A DNA stretch of 64,000 bases from Deltaproteobacteria bacterium. GTDB lineage: Bacteria; Desulfobacterota; GWC2-55-46. The stretch covers positions 62,001 through 126,000 of the forward strand of contig JACRNL010000005.1 in NCBI GenBank assembly GCA_016234935.1, read 5' to 3'. Shown in pieces: positions 40,794 to 48,686 of this stretch. Under the pieces are notes generated by a model, which ran no database searches, was not told the origin of the DNA, and worked only from the letters and a program-made list of their open reading frames with translations. A program made the translations under genes and the position numbers. Position 1 is the stretch's first letter. Every line of letters begins with the position of its first letter.

Positions 40794-41634
40794 CGTCAAT
40801 CCTGTTAAGCGCTCCGAGGTCTATCTTTATCCGGGCCGCTCTTCTCATGCCCCGCAGCCACTCCTGCAGCGCCTCGTCCTTTTTCCGCTCGAATACGGCC
40901 TTTTTTATCCTGCCGGCAACCTTTTCATACGGCGGCCGGGCGGTCTTTTCCTTCTTTATCACCTGCACCACCGAGTAGCCGTCTTCATCCTTGAAATACC
41001 TTATCTCTCCGGGGGACAGGTCAAAGACGATGTTGACAATCCCTTGAAGGGGCTCGGCCCCCTCAGGGGGCTGAGCCCCTTCAAGGGGTCCGGCGGACGG
41101 CATATCTTCAAAAAGCACCGGGCCTATGACCTCATACCTGCCGTTACCCGTTCCCGCTGCCATGAACCTTGCGGCCTCGCCCGCCCTTTCAAGGCTGGGC
41201 GCCTTTGCCAGCTTGAAGGTAAGCCTGTAGTTCATGCGGCCGTAATAAGCCATTGCCTCCGCGTCGGAAACAGCGAGTCTGCCCGACCATTCTTTTGTTT
41301 TTGCGTCTATCAGCTGGCGTATGAGGGTCTGCTCCCAGAAGACCTTTATGGTCTCTATGAAGTTCTCATCCTGGGTCATGCCCCTTTCCACCGCCTCCTG
41401 TATCATGAGCCTTCTGTCAATAATCCTGCCGAGCTGATCTTCAAGGGCCTTGGGGTTGCCCCTGAACGTGGGGTCTCGCCGGGAAATCAGCGCTATCTCC
41501 TTTTTAAAGTCCTTCATCAGAATAGGCCTGTCGTTGACCGAACCAACGGACTTTTCCTTCGAGGAAGGCCCGCACGAAGACAGGCTAATCGTAAAAAAGA
41601 GAAGCGCAGTGGCTATAAAGGGGTTTTTAAGCAT
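40783..41634 (-). CDS. SurA/PpiC-type peptidyl-prolyl isomerase lipoprotein
   Basis: 283 aa. Lipoprotein signal FFTISLSSCGP (lipobox L-S-S-C). SurA_N-like helical part (INDRP-type start VGSVNDRPILMKDFKKEIAL, RIIDRRLMIQEAVERGMTQDE), then a rotamase-type domain broken at residues ~183-199 by GPLEGAQPPEGAEPLQG, which is a 49-bp family-B array read in frame. C-terminal helical end with VAGRIKKAVFE. A periplasmic folding factor. The start codon lies in the first of three 40-bp tandem repeats. It overlaps the HAMP gene by 11 bp. Confidence 0.85.
   Translation of the reverse strand: MLKNPFIATALLFFTISLSSCGPSSKEKSVGSVNDRPILMKDFKKEIALISRRDPTFRGNPKALEDQLGRIIDRRLMIQEAVERGMTQDENFIETIKVFWEQTLIRQLIDAKTKEWSGRLAVSDAEAMAYYGRMNYRLTFKLAKAPSLERAGEAARFMAAGTGNGRYEVIGPVLFEDMPSAGPLEGAQPPEGAEPLQGIVNIVFDLSPGEIRYFKDEDGYSVVQVIKKEKTARPPYEKVAGRIKKAVFERKKDEALQEWLRGMRRAARIKIDLGALNRIDDEK
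41041..41089. repeat. Family B array inside the foldase gene
   Basis: CCCTTGAAGGGG, CTCGG, CCCCCTCAGGGGG, CTGAG, CCCCTTCAAGGGG: a nested palindrome encoding about 16 residues. Confidence 0.85.
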
Positions 41635-41726
41635 GACTGTTCAGGTGCGGCTGTAAAAAGGGTTTTTTAAGCATGACTGTCAAGGTGCGGCTGTAAAAAG
41701 GGTTTTTTAAGCATGACTGTTCAGGT
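41626..41726. repeat. 40-bp tandem repeat covering the foldase start codon
   Basis: GCATGACTGT recurs at 41631, 41671 and 41711, i.e. a 40-bp period. Each unit holds, on the minus strand, ATGCTTAAAAA and its upstream sequence, so the start region of the lipoprotein gene exists three times. Confidence 0.85.
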
Positions 41727-41836
41727 AAGAAAAGTATAACGCAGTATTTTCAAGGCGCAAGCCCGGCTTTGCCGGCAGGGCGGATATAGGGCTGGGACGG
41801 AAATGTTTTCATGATGACCAACGGGGGGCTGAAAAA

Positions 41837-42205
41837 CTATTCGCAGTACTCGGATGACGAAGTGTCAGACTCCCACACCTTTACTCTCGACACCTTGAGC
41901 CTTCCGTCATTAACGGCCCTGGAGAGCCTTTTGAAGAGGAACTCCGCGATATTCTCGGCGGTGGCGTTCTTTTTATCGAACGGCGGGCATTCGTTCAGGT
42001 ATTTATGGTCAAGGCCGTCTACAAGCTTTCTTGTGCAGGCCTTGAGCTCTTTAAAGTCCACTACCATGCCTATCTTATCGAGCCTTTTCGCGCGCACGCT
42101 TACCTGCACGCGCCAGTTGTGCCCATGCAGCTTCTCGCACGCGCCGTCGTAACCCCTTATGTTGTGCGCCGAGGAAAATTGAGTTTCAATGGTCACTTCA
42201 TGCAT
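41837..42205 (-). CDS. queD: 6-carboxy-5,6,7,8-tetrahydropterin synthase
   Basis: 122 aa, standard QueD length. Zinc ligands in FSSAHNIRGY and KLHGHNWRVQV, VVDFKELK, LDHKYLN, and the catalytic C-E-K and E-x-x-x-S-x-E-Y-C end (WESDTSSSEYCE). Makes the queuosine precursor from dihydroneopterin triphosphate. No other queuosine gene is in the window. Confidence 0.93.
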   Translation of the reverse strand: MHEVTIETQFSSAHNIRGYDGACEKLHGHNWRVQVSVRAKRLDKIGMVVDFKELKACTRKLVDGLDHKYLNECPPFDKKNATAENIAEFLFKRLSRAVNDGRLKVSRVKVWESDTSSSEYCE

Positions 42206-42271
42206 AGGCAGAGTTTACCACAACTGAAAGACTGGCCGCCTGCGGCGCTAAATTTAAATGAAATTTTTTCC

Positions 42272-42386
42272 GTCATCCCCGAATACTTCTATCGGGGATC
42301 TATTCTTTAGATGCTTTGATGCCCCTACCGGATTTTCGATAAAAGTCCTCCCCCGCTTAAAACGCGCGAGGGGGGGCGGGAATGAC
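42272..42386. repeat. Family D element, occupied copy
   Basis: GTCATCCCCGA...GGGAATGAC with TTTAGATGCTTTGATGCCCC inside, as in 37148-37258, but with 27 extra bp (42351-42377) after AAAAGTCCTC. Confidence 0.85.
42351..42377 (-). repeat. Family A hairpin nested in family D
   Basis: CCCCGC, TTAAAACGC, GCGAGGGGGGGC, placed exactly between GTCCTC and GGGAATGAC, which are adjacent at 37238-37252. Confidence 0.88.
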
Positions 42387-42447
42387 AATATTTCAGGCTT
42401 CAGCCGTGCGCAGCGCCTTTTTTTTCAAAAAAGTTTCTCTCAAGTCT

Positions 42448-44925
42448 TCAGGCGCATTCGGTATAGCCGCAGCCTCTGCACACCACGCACCCGTCGGAAT
42501 GCTCCACCGAGCCGCCGCAGTCAGGGCACGCGCCCCTTGTGAAGACCTCCGGGGCAAAGGCGAACTCAAGGGCGCCTGCACTGCCGCTTGCGCCGAAGAT
42601 CGCGCCGCCTTTGCAGTCTGTCTTTACCGCGCCTTCCTTCATGGCGGCAACGTCGGCAAGCCCGGCGCTCCGCTTATAAAGAAGATACCACTCCATTGCC
42701 TTTGCCATCGCGTCGGAGCATGACGTGACCTTGCCGCTGCCGAAGCCCACGGGCAGGTGGCAGCTTATGCCGCGCGTCTGCTTGATGACCTCCTGGGCGT
42801 CTATGCCGCTCCTTAATGCAAGAGAGGCCATCCTTCCCAATGCCTCGCACTGGGAGGCCACGCATCCGCCGGCCTTGCCTATCTGCGTGAATATCTCAAA
42901 CGGTCTGCCCTCTTCGTCTTCGTTGATGGTAACGTAGAGGCTTCCGCAGCCGGTCTTTATCTTTCTCGTGGCGCCGAAGGCGACCTCTCCCCTGCCCTTG
43001 GGTTTGACGGGAGCGGCAGAGTGCCTGTCCTCCGGCGGCGCGCCCTCGGCCGCGGTCTTCGGCTTCTCGGGCTTCTCGCTCCCTTTTGTAAGCACCTGGA
43101 CGTCCCTTGAGCCGTCGCGGTAAACCGTCACGCCCTTGCAGCCGAGCCTGTAGGCGGACAGATAGACCTCGGCCACGTCCTCAATAGTCGCGTCATTGGG
43201 GAAGTTGACCGTCTTGCTCACGGCGTTGTCGGTATACTTCTGAAACGCGGCCTGCATCCTTATGTGCCACTCCGGCGATATATCGTGGGATGTGACAAAG
43301 ACCTTTTTTACGTCGTCCGGTATGCCCTTGATGTCGTGCAGAGTCCCGGCGGCGGCGACCTTTTTCATTATCTCGCGGCTGTCAAAGCCCCGCTCGCCCG
43401 CTATCTCTTCAAACAGGGGGTTTACCTCCAAAAGCTCCGTGCCCTCCATGACGTTCCTCGTGAACGCAAGGGCGAAAAGCGGCTCGATGCCTGAAGAGCA
43501 TCCGGCGATTATGGAAATCGTTCCGGTGGGGGCTATGGTCGTGACCGTGGCGTTCCTGACCGGCAGGCCGGCCTTTTCGTAGACGGAACCTTTATAGTTC
43601 AGGAAGGCCCCCCTCTCCTTTGCGAGCGAGGCAGACGCCTTTCTGCCGTTTTCCTGTATAAAGCGCATGATCCTGCCGGCCGTCTCAAGGGCATCTTCAG
43701 AGTCATACGGCACGCCGAGCCTTATGAGCATGTCGGCAAAGCCCATGACGCCGAGGCCGATCTTCCTGTTGCCCTTTGTCATCTCCGATATCTGCTTGAT
43801 GGGGTAGTGGTTCATGTCAATGACGTTGTCCAGGAAATGCACGGCCCTGCTTACCGTGGCCTCAAGCCTCTGCCAGTCTATCTCATAGCTCCGCCCGTTG
43901 CCGTTGGTCCTCGGCCTCAGCATCTTGGCGAGGTTTATCGAGCCGAGGTTGCAGGATTCATATGGCAGCAGGGGCTGCTCGCCGCACGGGTTGGTGGATT
44001 CTATCCGCCCGACGTGCGGCGTCGGGTTGTCGGCGTTCATCCTGTCGATGAATATCACGCCGGGATCGCCGTTTTTCCAGGCCATGCTGACGATCTTGTC
44101 AAAGACGTCCCTTGCGCGCTTTGAGCCGACCTTCTCGTTGTTACGCGGGTTTATTATCGCGTATTCTCCGTCATTTTCAACGGCCTTCATGAACTCCTCG
44201 GTGAGGCTCACGGAGATGTTGAAGTTATTAAGCTTGGCGCTGTCTTCCTTGCAGGTGATGAAGTGGTCGATGTCCGGATGGTCAACGCGCAGCATGCCCA
44301 TGTTCGCGCCCCTTCTTGTGCCGCCCTGCTTGATGGCCTCCGTGGCGCTGTCAAAGACGGTCATAAAGGATATCGGGCCGGAGGAGATGCCGGACGTCGA
44401 GCCGACCGTGTCGCCGGACGGCCTCAAACGCGAGAACGAAAAGCCAGTGCCGCCGCCGGATTTGTGGATAAGGGCCGTGTGTTTGACCGCCTCGAAGATG
44501 CTCTCCATTGAGTCCTCTACCGGCAGGACAAAACAGGCGGATAGCTGCTGAAGCTCCCTGCCCGCGTTCATAAGCGTGGGGGAATTCGGCATGAATTCAA
44601 GAGAGACCATCATTTTATAGAACTCAACGGCCGCCTGGCGGGTGTCCGCCTTCGGGTCGTAGTGCGTATCCGATTCGGCGATGTTCGTGGCCACACGCCA
44701 GAACATGTCCTCAATGGTCTCGACGGGCTTGCCGTTAAGGTCTTTTTTCAGGTAGCGCTTCTCCAGAACCCGCACGCCGTTCTCGTTAATCACCGCGCGC
44801 ATAGCCGGCATGTTCGGCGCCGTCTCCTGCTTTGTTTTTTTCACCTGTCCATTTTTTTCTTGGGTTTTTTCTTGGGCTGTTTCAGGGGCTTCCTTTAAAA
44901 AACGGCTGTAAATATCCTGCTCCAT
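42448..44925 (-). CDS. nrdJ: Adenosylcobalamin-dependent (class II) ribonucleotide reductase
   Basis: 825 aa. Ribonuc_red_lgC core with LMNAGRELQQLSACFVLPV, SGGGTGFSFSRLRPSGD, NPCGEQPLLPYESCNLGSIN (catalytic Cys/Asn region) and the P-T-G-T-I-S motif. The C-terminal part has a TSCPD-type domain (GGCVASQCEALGRMASLAL) and a Cys-rich zinc/electron-transfer end (CPDCGGSVEHSDGCVVCRGC). It makes deoxyribonucleotides independently of oxygen using B12. GGGAGG precedes the ATG. No cobalamin riboswitch is visible upstream. Confidence 0.96.
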   Translation of the reverse strand: MEQDIYSRFLKEAPETAQEKTQEKNGQVKKTKQETAPNMPAMRAVINENGVRVLEKRYLKKDLNGKPVETIEDMFWRVATNIAESDTHYDPKADTRQAAVEFYKMMVSLEFMPNSPTLMNAGRELQQLSACFVLPVEDSMESIFEAVKHTALIHKSGGGTGFSFSRLRPSGDTVGSTSGISSGPISFMTVFDSATEAIKQGGTRRGANMGMLRVDHPDIDHFITCKEDSAKLNNFNISVSLTEEFMKAVENDGEYAIINPRNNEKVGSKRARDVFDKIVSMAWKNGDPGVIFIDRMNADNPTPHVGRIESTNPCGEQPLLPYESCNLGSINLAKMLRPRTNGNGRSYEIDWQRLEATVSRAVHFLDNVIDMNHYPIKQISEMTKGNRKIGLGVMGFADMLIRLGVPYDSEDALETAGRIMRFIQENGRKASASLAKERGAFLNYKGSVYEKAGLPVRNATVTTIAPTGTISIIAGCSSGIEPLFALAFTRNVMEGTELLEVNPLFEEIAGERGFDSREIMKKVAAAGTLHDIKGIPDDVKKVFVTSHDISPEWHIRMQAAFQKYTDNAVSKTVNFPNDATIEDVAEVYLSAYRLGCKGVTVYRDGSRDVQVLTKGSEKPEKPKTAAEGAPPEDRHSAAPVKPKGRGEVAFGATRKIKTGCGSLYVTINEDEEGRPFEIFTQIGKAGGCVASQCEALGRMASLALRSGIDAQEVIKQTRGISCHLPVGFGSGKVTSCSDAMAKAMEWYLLYKRSAGLADVAAMKEGAVKTDCKGGAIFGASGSAGALEFAFAPEVFTRGACPDCGGSVEHSDGCVVCRGCGYTECA

Positions 44926-45158
44926 AATTGAATACCTCCCTCATTTTAAATAATCAATTCGTTTCCATATGCCAAGATTTTATCGCAAAGGCCAACGTAC
45001 GGCCCGGATCATGCGCAATCGGCGAGTTTTATAATTGACCGGAGACAAAGTTGTTTGCGAAAAAGATGGGCGAATCAAGCAACTTGCTGATTTATATAGA
45101 AAACAACCTATATTGTATGATGAAGGATTATAGCCACAACATATGGTATCTGTCAAGT

Positions 45159-45201
45159 AGAAAAAGGACAATGTGCGTTATCCGCACATTGTCCTTTTTC
45201 T
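45159..45201. terminator. Perfect 19-bp hairpin, bidirectional terminator shape
   Basis: AGAAAAAGGACAATGTGCG / CGCACATTGTCCTTTTTCT with a 5-nt loop, T- or A-rich on both sides. It ends the minus-strand cupin transcript and insulates nrdJ. Confidence 0.85.
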
Positions 45202-45210
45202 ATGCTGTAA

Positions 45211-45546
45211 TCAGCGTTTTTCCATGCCTGCGGGCTGGCATGTGGCCTGAGAGACGATAAGGCTCGTCTTTGCGACTACCTTGTGCCATACGCCTTTTGG
45301 CGCAAGGAACACCACCCCGGGCTTTAAAGCGATTGACTCTTCCTTGCCGTCGTCAACGAAGCAGGCGCCTTCGCCTTCCTGGACAAAAAATATCTGGTCG
45401 CCGTTTGGATGCCTGTGGTAATCGAGCACCTGTCCTGGTTTGAAGTAATAGGTGTCCTGCGCGATCGCGTCGGTCTTCAGGTATGTCACTTTATTCACGT
45501 TGCCTTCGGTAAACTCTTTCTTCGCTAAAACATCCGCCTGCTGCAT
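45211..45546 (-). CDS. Small cupin-domain protein
   Basis: 111 aa. Cupin motif 1 P-G-Q-V-L-D-Y-H-R-H-P-N-G-D-Q-I-F-F-V with metal-ligand His/His and motif 2 PGVVFLAPKGVWHKVVA. Small single-domain cupins range from sugar isomerases to binding proteins; the substrate cannot be told. GGGAGG stands 8-9 nt upstream of the ATG. Monocistronic by the flanking terminators. Confidence 0.85.
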   Translation of the reverse strand: MQQADVLAKKEFTEGNVNKVTYLKTDAIAQDTYYFKPGQVLDYHRHPNGDQIFFVQEGEGACFVDDGKEESIALKPGVVFLAPKGVWHKVVAKTSLIVSQATCQPAGMEKR

Positions 45547-45598
45547 TGTAATGCCTCCCTGTTGCTGTTTTTTTTACGAATATCGCCGCGTCTTTTAT

Positions 45599-45628
45599 AA
45601 AAAAGCGTCCTACGCTGAAGCAGGACGC
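45599..45628 (-). terminator. Rho-independent terminator of the PEBP gene
   Basis: Minus strand GCGTCCT / AGGACGC with a 10-nt loop, followed by six T. Confidence 0.75.
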
Positions 45629-45675
45629 CGCCATTTGCGCAATCAAAGTTCTTTGGCCGCCTGCGGCAAGGCAGA

Positions 45676-46212
45676 CTATTTCCGCTTATACGTTCCCATT
45701 GTTTTCGTCTCTCCGAGGATGTGCCCTTTCATCGCCTTTTCCACGTCCGCTTTGGATGCGCCGGCTGCAAGGCCAAGGGTCGGAACGTCAAGCGCGCGCA
45801 GGATGAAATAATACCTGTGCGTGCCGTGGCCCCTTGGCGGGCAGGGGCCGCCGTATCCTGAACGTCCGAAGTCCGTCATTCCGGTCTTTATGCCGGTCTT
45901 CAGCCGCGCCCCCTGTTCCAGCTTTACGGTATCAGCAGGGATATCATAGAGCACCCAATGGGTGAATGTCCCCATGGGCGCGTCCGGGTCTTCGACGATA
46001 AGCGAAAGGCTCTTCGTGCCTTTTGGAACGTCCCCCCAGTCAAGCTCCGGCGTTAAATCTCGTCCCTCGCAGGTGAATTTTTCAGGTATCACGCCGCCTT
46101 CGCTGAATGCCGGGCTGGTAATGGAAAAGGCCATGGCATCTCCCCCTTTAGCGCAATCGGCCGATAAAAACGCGCCCACCATAAAAATACCGGCTATAAA
46201 GACCTTGTTCAT
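45676..46212 (-). CDS. YbhB/YbcL-family PEBP (Raf kinase inhibitor-like) lipoprotein
   Basis: 178 aa. N-terminal signal with L-S-A-D-C as a candidate lipobox (residues ~16-20). The PEBP domain has SPAFSEGGVIPEKFTCEGRD, PDAPMGTFTHWVLYDIP and GRSGYGGPCPPRGHGTHRY, the conserved anion pocket. The physiological role of bacterial PEBP is mostly unknown. A terminator follows. Confidence 0.92.
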   Translation of the reverse strand: MNKVFIAGIFMVGAFLSADCAKGGDAMAFSITSPAFSEGGVIPEKFTCEGRDLTPELDWGDVPKGTKSLSLIVEDPDAPMGTFTHWVLYDIPADTVKLEQGARLKTGIKTGMTDFGRSGYGGPCPPRGHGTHRYYFILRALDVPTLGLAAGASKADVEKAMKGHILGETKTMGTYKRK

Positions 46213-46330
46213 GAGTCAGATATGCCTCTTTTTCTTGAAGTATAGCCGGATTTTTTGAAAACGCAACACCTGCGAAGGGCGGAGTCTGCATAAGGTTGCA
46301 TTCTGACTTTAGGCGTGCGCGATAACGTCA

Positions 46331-46391
46331 AGCATTTTGTGTCAAAAGACATTGAAGTTCTTTGGCTTACCTTTCTTTCAAGAAAGGTAAG
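46331..46391. repeat. Family C repeat, copy 1
   Basis: Ends in the perfect hairpin CTTACCTTTCTT / AAGAAAGGTAAG (46366-46391), preceded by GTGTCAAAAGACATTGAAG and TTCTTTGG. Shared with 54534-54603. Confidence 0.75.
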
Positions 46392-46473
46392 GATAAAAGA
46401 CCTTGAAAAAACCAGCAAAATCAGATAGCTTTTAAAAGGTATAAAAGTTTATCCAACGGAGAATGAGAATTAT

Positions 46474-47358
46474 TTGAAGGCGCTGTTTATCATAAACCCG
46501 GTTGCAGGGGGCGCGAGCAGCGTTAAGCGGATACGCGAGGCCGTAGTTGAGGCCTTTAAATCCGAGGACGGCATCTTTGAGATAAAGGTAGCCGGGGCAA
46601 AGGGCGATACCTTTAAACTCTCCTCCGGCGCGGTCAAACGCGGCTACGAAGCCGTCATCGCGTGCGGAGGGGACGGCACGGTGCATGAAGCGGCCGCGCC
46701 CCTTGTCAACACCGATACCATGCTCGGCGTCATCCCCTGCGGCTCAGGGAACGGTTTTGCTAAGTCCCTGGGCATCCCCTTTGACATAGCCGCCGGCATG
46801 GAGCTTATAAAAAAATGGAAGCCGCGCCCCATAGACGCCGGCGTAATAGGCGACAGATACTTCTTCTCCACGGCCGGCATGGGCTTTGACGCGCACCTTT
46901 CCAAAAAATACAACGACGGCTTTTTAAGCAAACGCCTGCGCGGCCTTCTGCCCTATTTTCCGCTGGCGGTGTGGGAATTTTACAGATTCAAGCCCCGGCC
47001 TCTGCGCATGAAGATGGACAATAACCTCCTCAGCGAGACCCCGTTCATACTGACCTTCGCCAACATCGAACGCTACGGCGGCCAGGCCGTCATCGCCCCC
47101 GGGGCCGTCCCGGACGACGGCTTTCTCGACGTATGCACCGTGCCTGAGATAGGCCTTCTGGACGCCCTGGACCTCGTAAAAAAACTTTTCAACGGCCGCA
47201 TAACCGCTTTTAAGGGCTACCGGTGCATGCGCTCAAGCAATATTGACATAGCGGGGGAGGGCATAAGCGCTGTCCATGCCGACGGAGAGCCTTTCCAGTG
47301 GCAGGGCAACATCTCCGTAAAGGTGCTGCCGAAGGGCCTGCGCGTGCTGACAGGATAG
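46474..47358 (+). CDS. Diacylglycerol kinase-family lipid kinase (YegS/BmrU-like)
   Basis: 294 aa. TTG start at 46474 (GGAG 12 nt upstream; an ATG in another frame meets a stop at once). IINPVAGGASSVKRI, catalytic-loop CGGDGTVHEAAAPL and PCGSGNGFAKSLGIP, C-terminal VHADGEPFQW. It phosphorylates a lipid such as diacylglycerol or a sphingoid-like substrate at the inner membrane. First of three plus-strand genes with the GH15-like and CDF genes. Confidence 0.92.
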   Translation: MKALFIINPVAGGASSVKRIREAVVEAFKSEDGIFEIKVAGAKGDTFKLSSGAVKRGYEAVIACGGDGTVHEAAAPLVNTDTMLGVIPCGSGNGFAKSLGIPFDIAAGMELIKKWKPRPIDAGVIGDRYFFSTAGMGFDAHLSKKYNDGFLSKRLRGLLPYFPLAVWEFYRFKPRPLRMKMDNNLLSETPFILTFANIERYGGQAVIAPGAVPDDGFLDVCTVPEIGLLDALDLVKKLFNGRITAFKGYRCMRSSNIDIAGEGISAVHADGEPFQWQGNISVKVLPKGLRVLTG

Positions 47359-47417
47359 ACGCGTGTTGAGCAATTGAATATTCCTTTTTCCTGATATATG
47401 ATTGGATTGACTATCTT

Positions 47418-48686
47418 ATGGACAAAGCGGCGATTAAAACATTTACGGGCGCAGACGTCCCTCAAGGGCTTTTGAAAGTGGGCAAACCCATAGGGGGCAA
47501 ACCCTTTCAGAAGCTCCCCCCAAGGGAAAAGCTCCTTATCGCCTACCGGCACCTTGAAAACCTGCGCCAGCTCGGCGGCGGGTACGTGGCCTCGGACTAT
47601 AACGGCGAAAAGGGCGGAGACAAGTACGACGTCCTGTGGCTGCGCGACATCATGTACGCCACCTATGCCAACGAGTACGTCGGCGCCCACGACAGGATGA
47701 TCGAAAGCTACCGCCTCATCATCCGCATCTTCCAGAAGTACCGCCACAAGATAACCGGCGGCGCGCGCAAGCGCCACTACCTCGGAAGCTGCGCCAGCGA
47801 GGTCATCCACGCAAGGGTCCACCCCGTAACCCTTGAAGAGATAACCGACGAATGGGGCCACCACCAGCTTGACATCTTCGGCCTGTTTCTTTACAAGACC
47901 GGCGACCTCATAAAAAAAGGGCACAACGTCCTGGCCTCGGGAGAGGCTGAAGACCAGATACTGCTTCGCGACATCGTCCTCTACCTCACGACCGTCCGGT
48001 GGCACTCAGACCCGGACTTCGGCGTGTGGGAAGAAGGGCCGGAGGCGCATTCATCCTCCATCGGCGCCGTGCTCGCGGGCTTCACCATGTGGCACGACGA
48101 CGGCCATTACCACCATAAATACAAAAACCAGGTCCAGCTCTGCCAGCACCTCCCCGTGCCGCAGGAGTTCTTAGAGATAGGCCGCGCCGCGCTTGACAGG
48201 CTCCTTCCGGCTGAATCCGAATCCAGGCCGTATGACCTTGCTCAGCTAAGCCTCATCTGGCCTTATTCAATCATCAGCGAGCATCAGTCAAAGGAGATTC
48301 TCGGCAATGTTGAAAAATACCTCGTCCGCAAAAACGGCGTCATACGCTACCCCGGCGACCTTTACTTCAACTCCAACCCGTCCGGCCCGCCCGGCAGCGA
48401 AGCCGAGTGGCCGCTGGGGTTTGCGTGGCTCTCCATAGTCTATTCAAAGATGGCCTTAAAGGCATTAAAGACCGGCACCATCTTCGGCCCGCCAACGGAG
48501 CTTATCGAAAAGGCCCACTGGTATCTTGAGCAGCTCGAATCGGTAATGACAACGGACGGCCGGGTGCCGGAGCTATATACCGGCGGGGCCACCAACTGGA
48601 GCGTGCCGCTTGCCTGGGCGCAGAGCTTTTACATCGTGGCCCGCCAGAGCCTTGCGCGGGTGCATGAGGTCATGGATAAAGACTAA
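47418..48686 (+). CDS. GH15-like (alpha/alpha6-barrel) protein
   Basis: 422 aa. GGGYVASDYNGEKGGDKYDVLWLRD, then TDEWGHHQLDIFGLFLY in the pattern of glucoamylase GH15 and phosphorylase-kinase alpha chains; DPDFGVWEEGPEAHSSSIG carries the E-E-G acidic motif of the active site. GATNWSVPLAWAQSFYIVARQ closes the barrel. No signal peptide, so probably cytoplasmic glycan degradation or sensing. Its stop touches the start of the next gene. Substrate not determined. Confidence 0.85.
   Translation: MDKAAIKTFTGADVPQGLLKVGKPIGGKPFQKLPPREKLLIAYRHLENLRQLGGGYVASDYNGEKGGDKYDVLWLRDIMYATYANEYVGAHDRMIESYRLIIRIFQKYRHKITGGARKRHYLGSCASEVIHARVHPVTLEEITDEWGHHQLDIFGLFLYKTGDLIKKGHNVLASGEAEDQILLRDIVLYLTTVRWHSDPDFGVWEEGPEAHSSSIGAVLAGFTMWHDDGHYHHKYKNQVQLCQHLPVPQEFLEIGRAALDRLLPAESESRPYDLAQLSLIWPYSIISEHQSKEILGNVEKYLVRKNGVIRYPGDLYFNSNPSGPPGSEAEWPLGFAWLSIVYSKMALKALKTGTIFGPPTELIEKAHWYLEQLESVMTTDGRVPELYTGGATNWSVPLAWAQSFYIVARQSLARVHEVMDKD

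Noticed and set aside
41626-41726. CRISPR or iteron interpretation of the 40-bp triple repeat
   Set aside because: There are no unique spacers; the units are contiguous and duplicate a gene start.
44926-45160. Cobalamin riboswitch or NrdR boxes upstream of nrdJ
   Set aside because: No B12-box-like sequence is visible. Two TATATA-like stretches (45092-45099 and 45108-45115) are only 16 bp apart centre to centre, which does not fit the usual NrdR box spacing.
47478-47510. Direct repeat GGGCAAACCC in the GH15-like gene as a further family-B copy
   Set aside because: It lacks the CCCCCTGAGGGGG core and encodes a plausible part of the protein.
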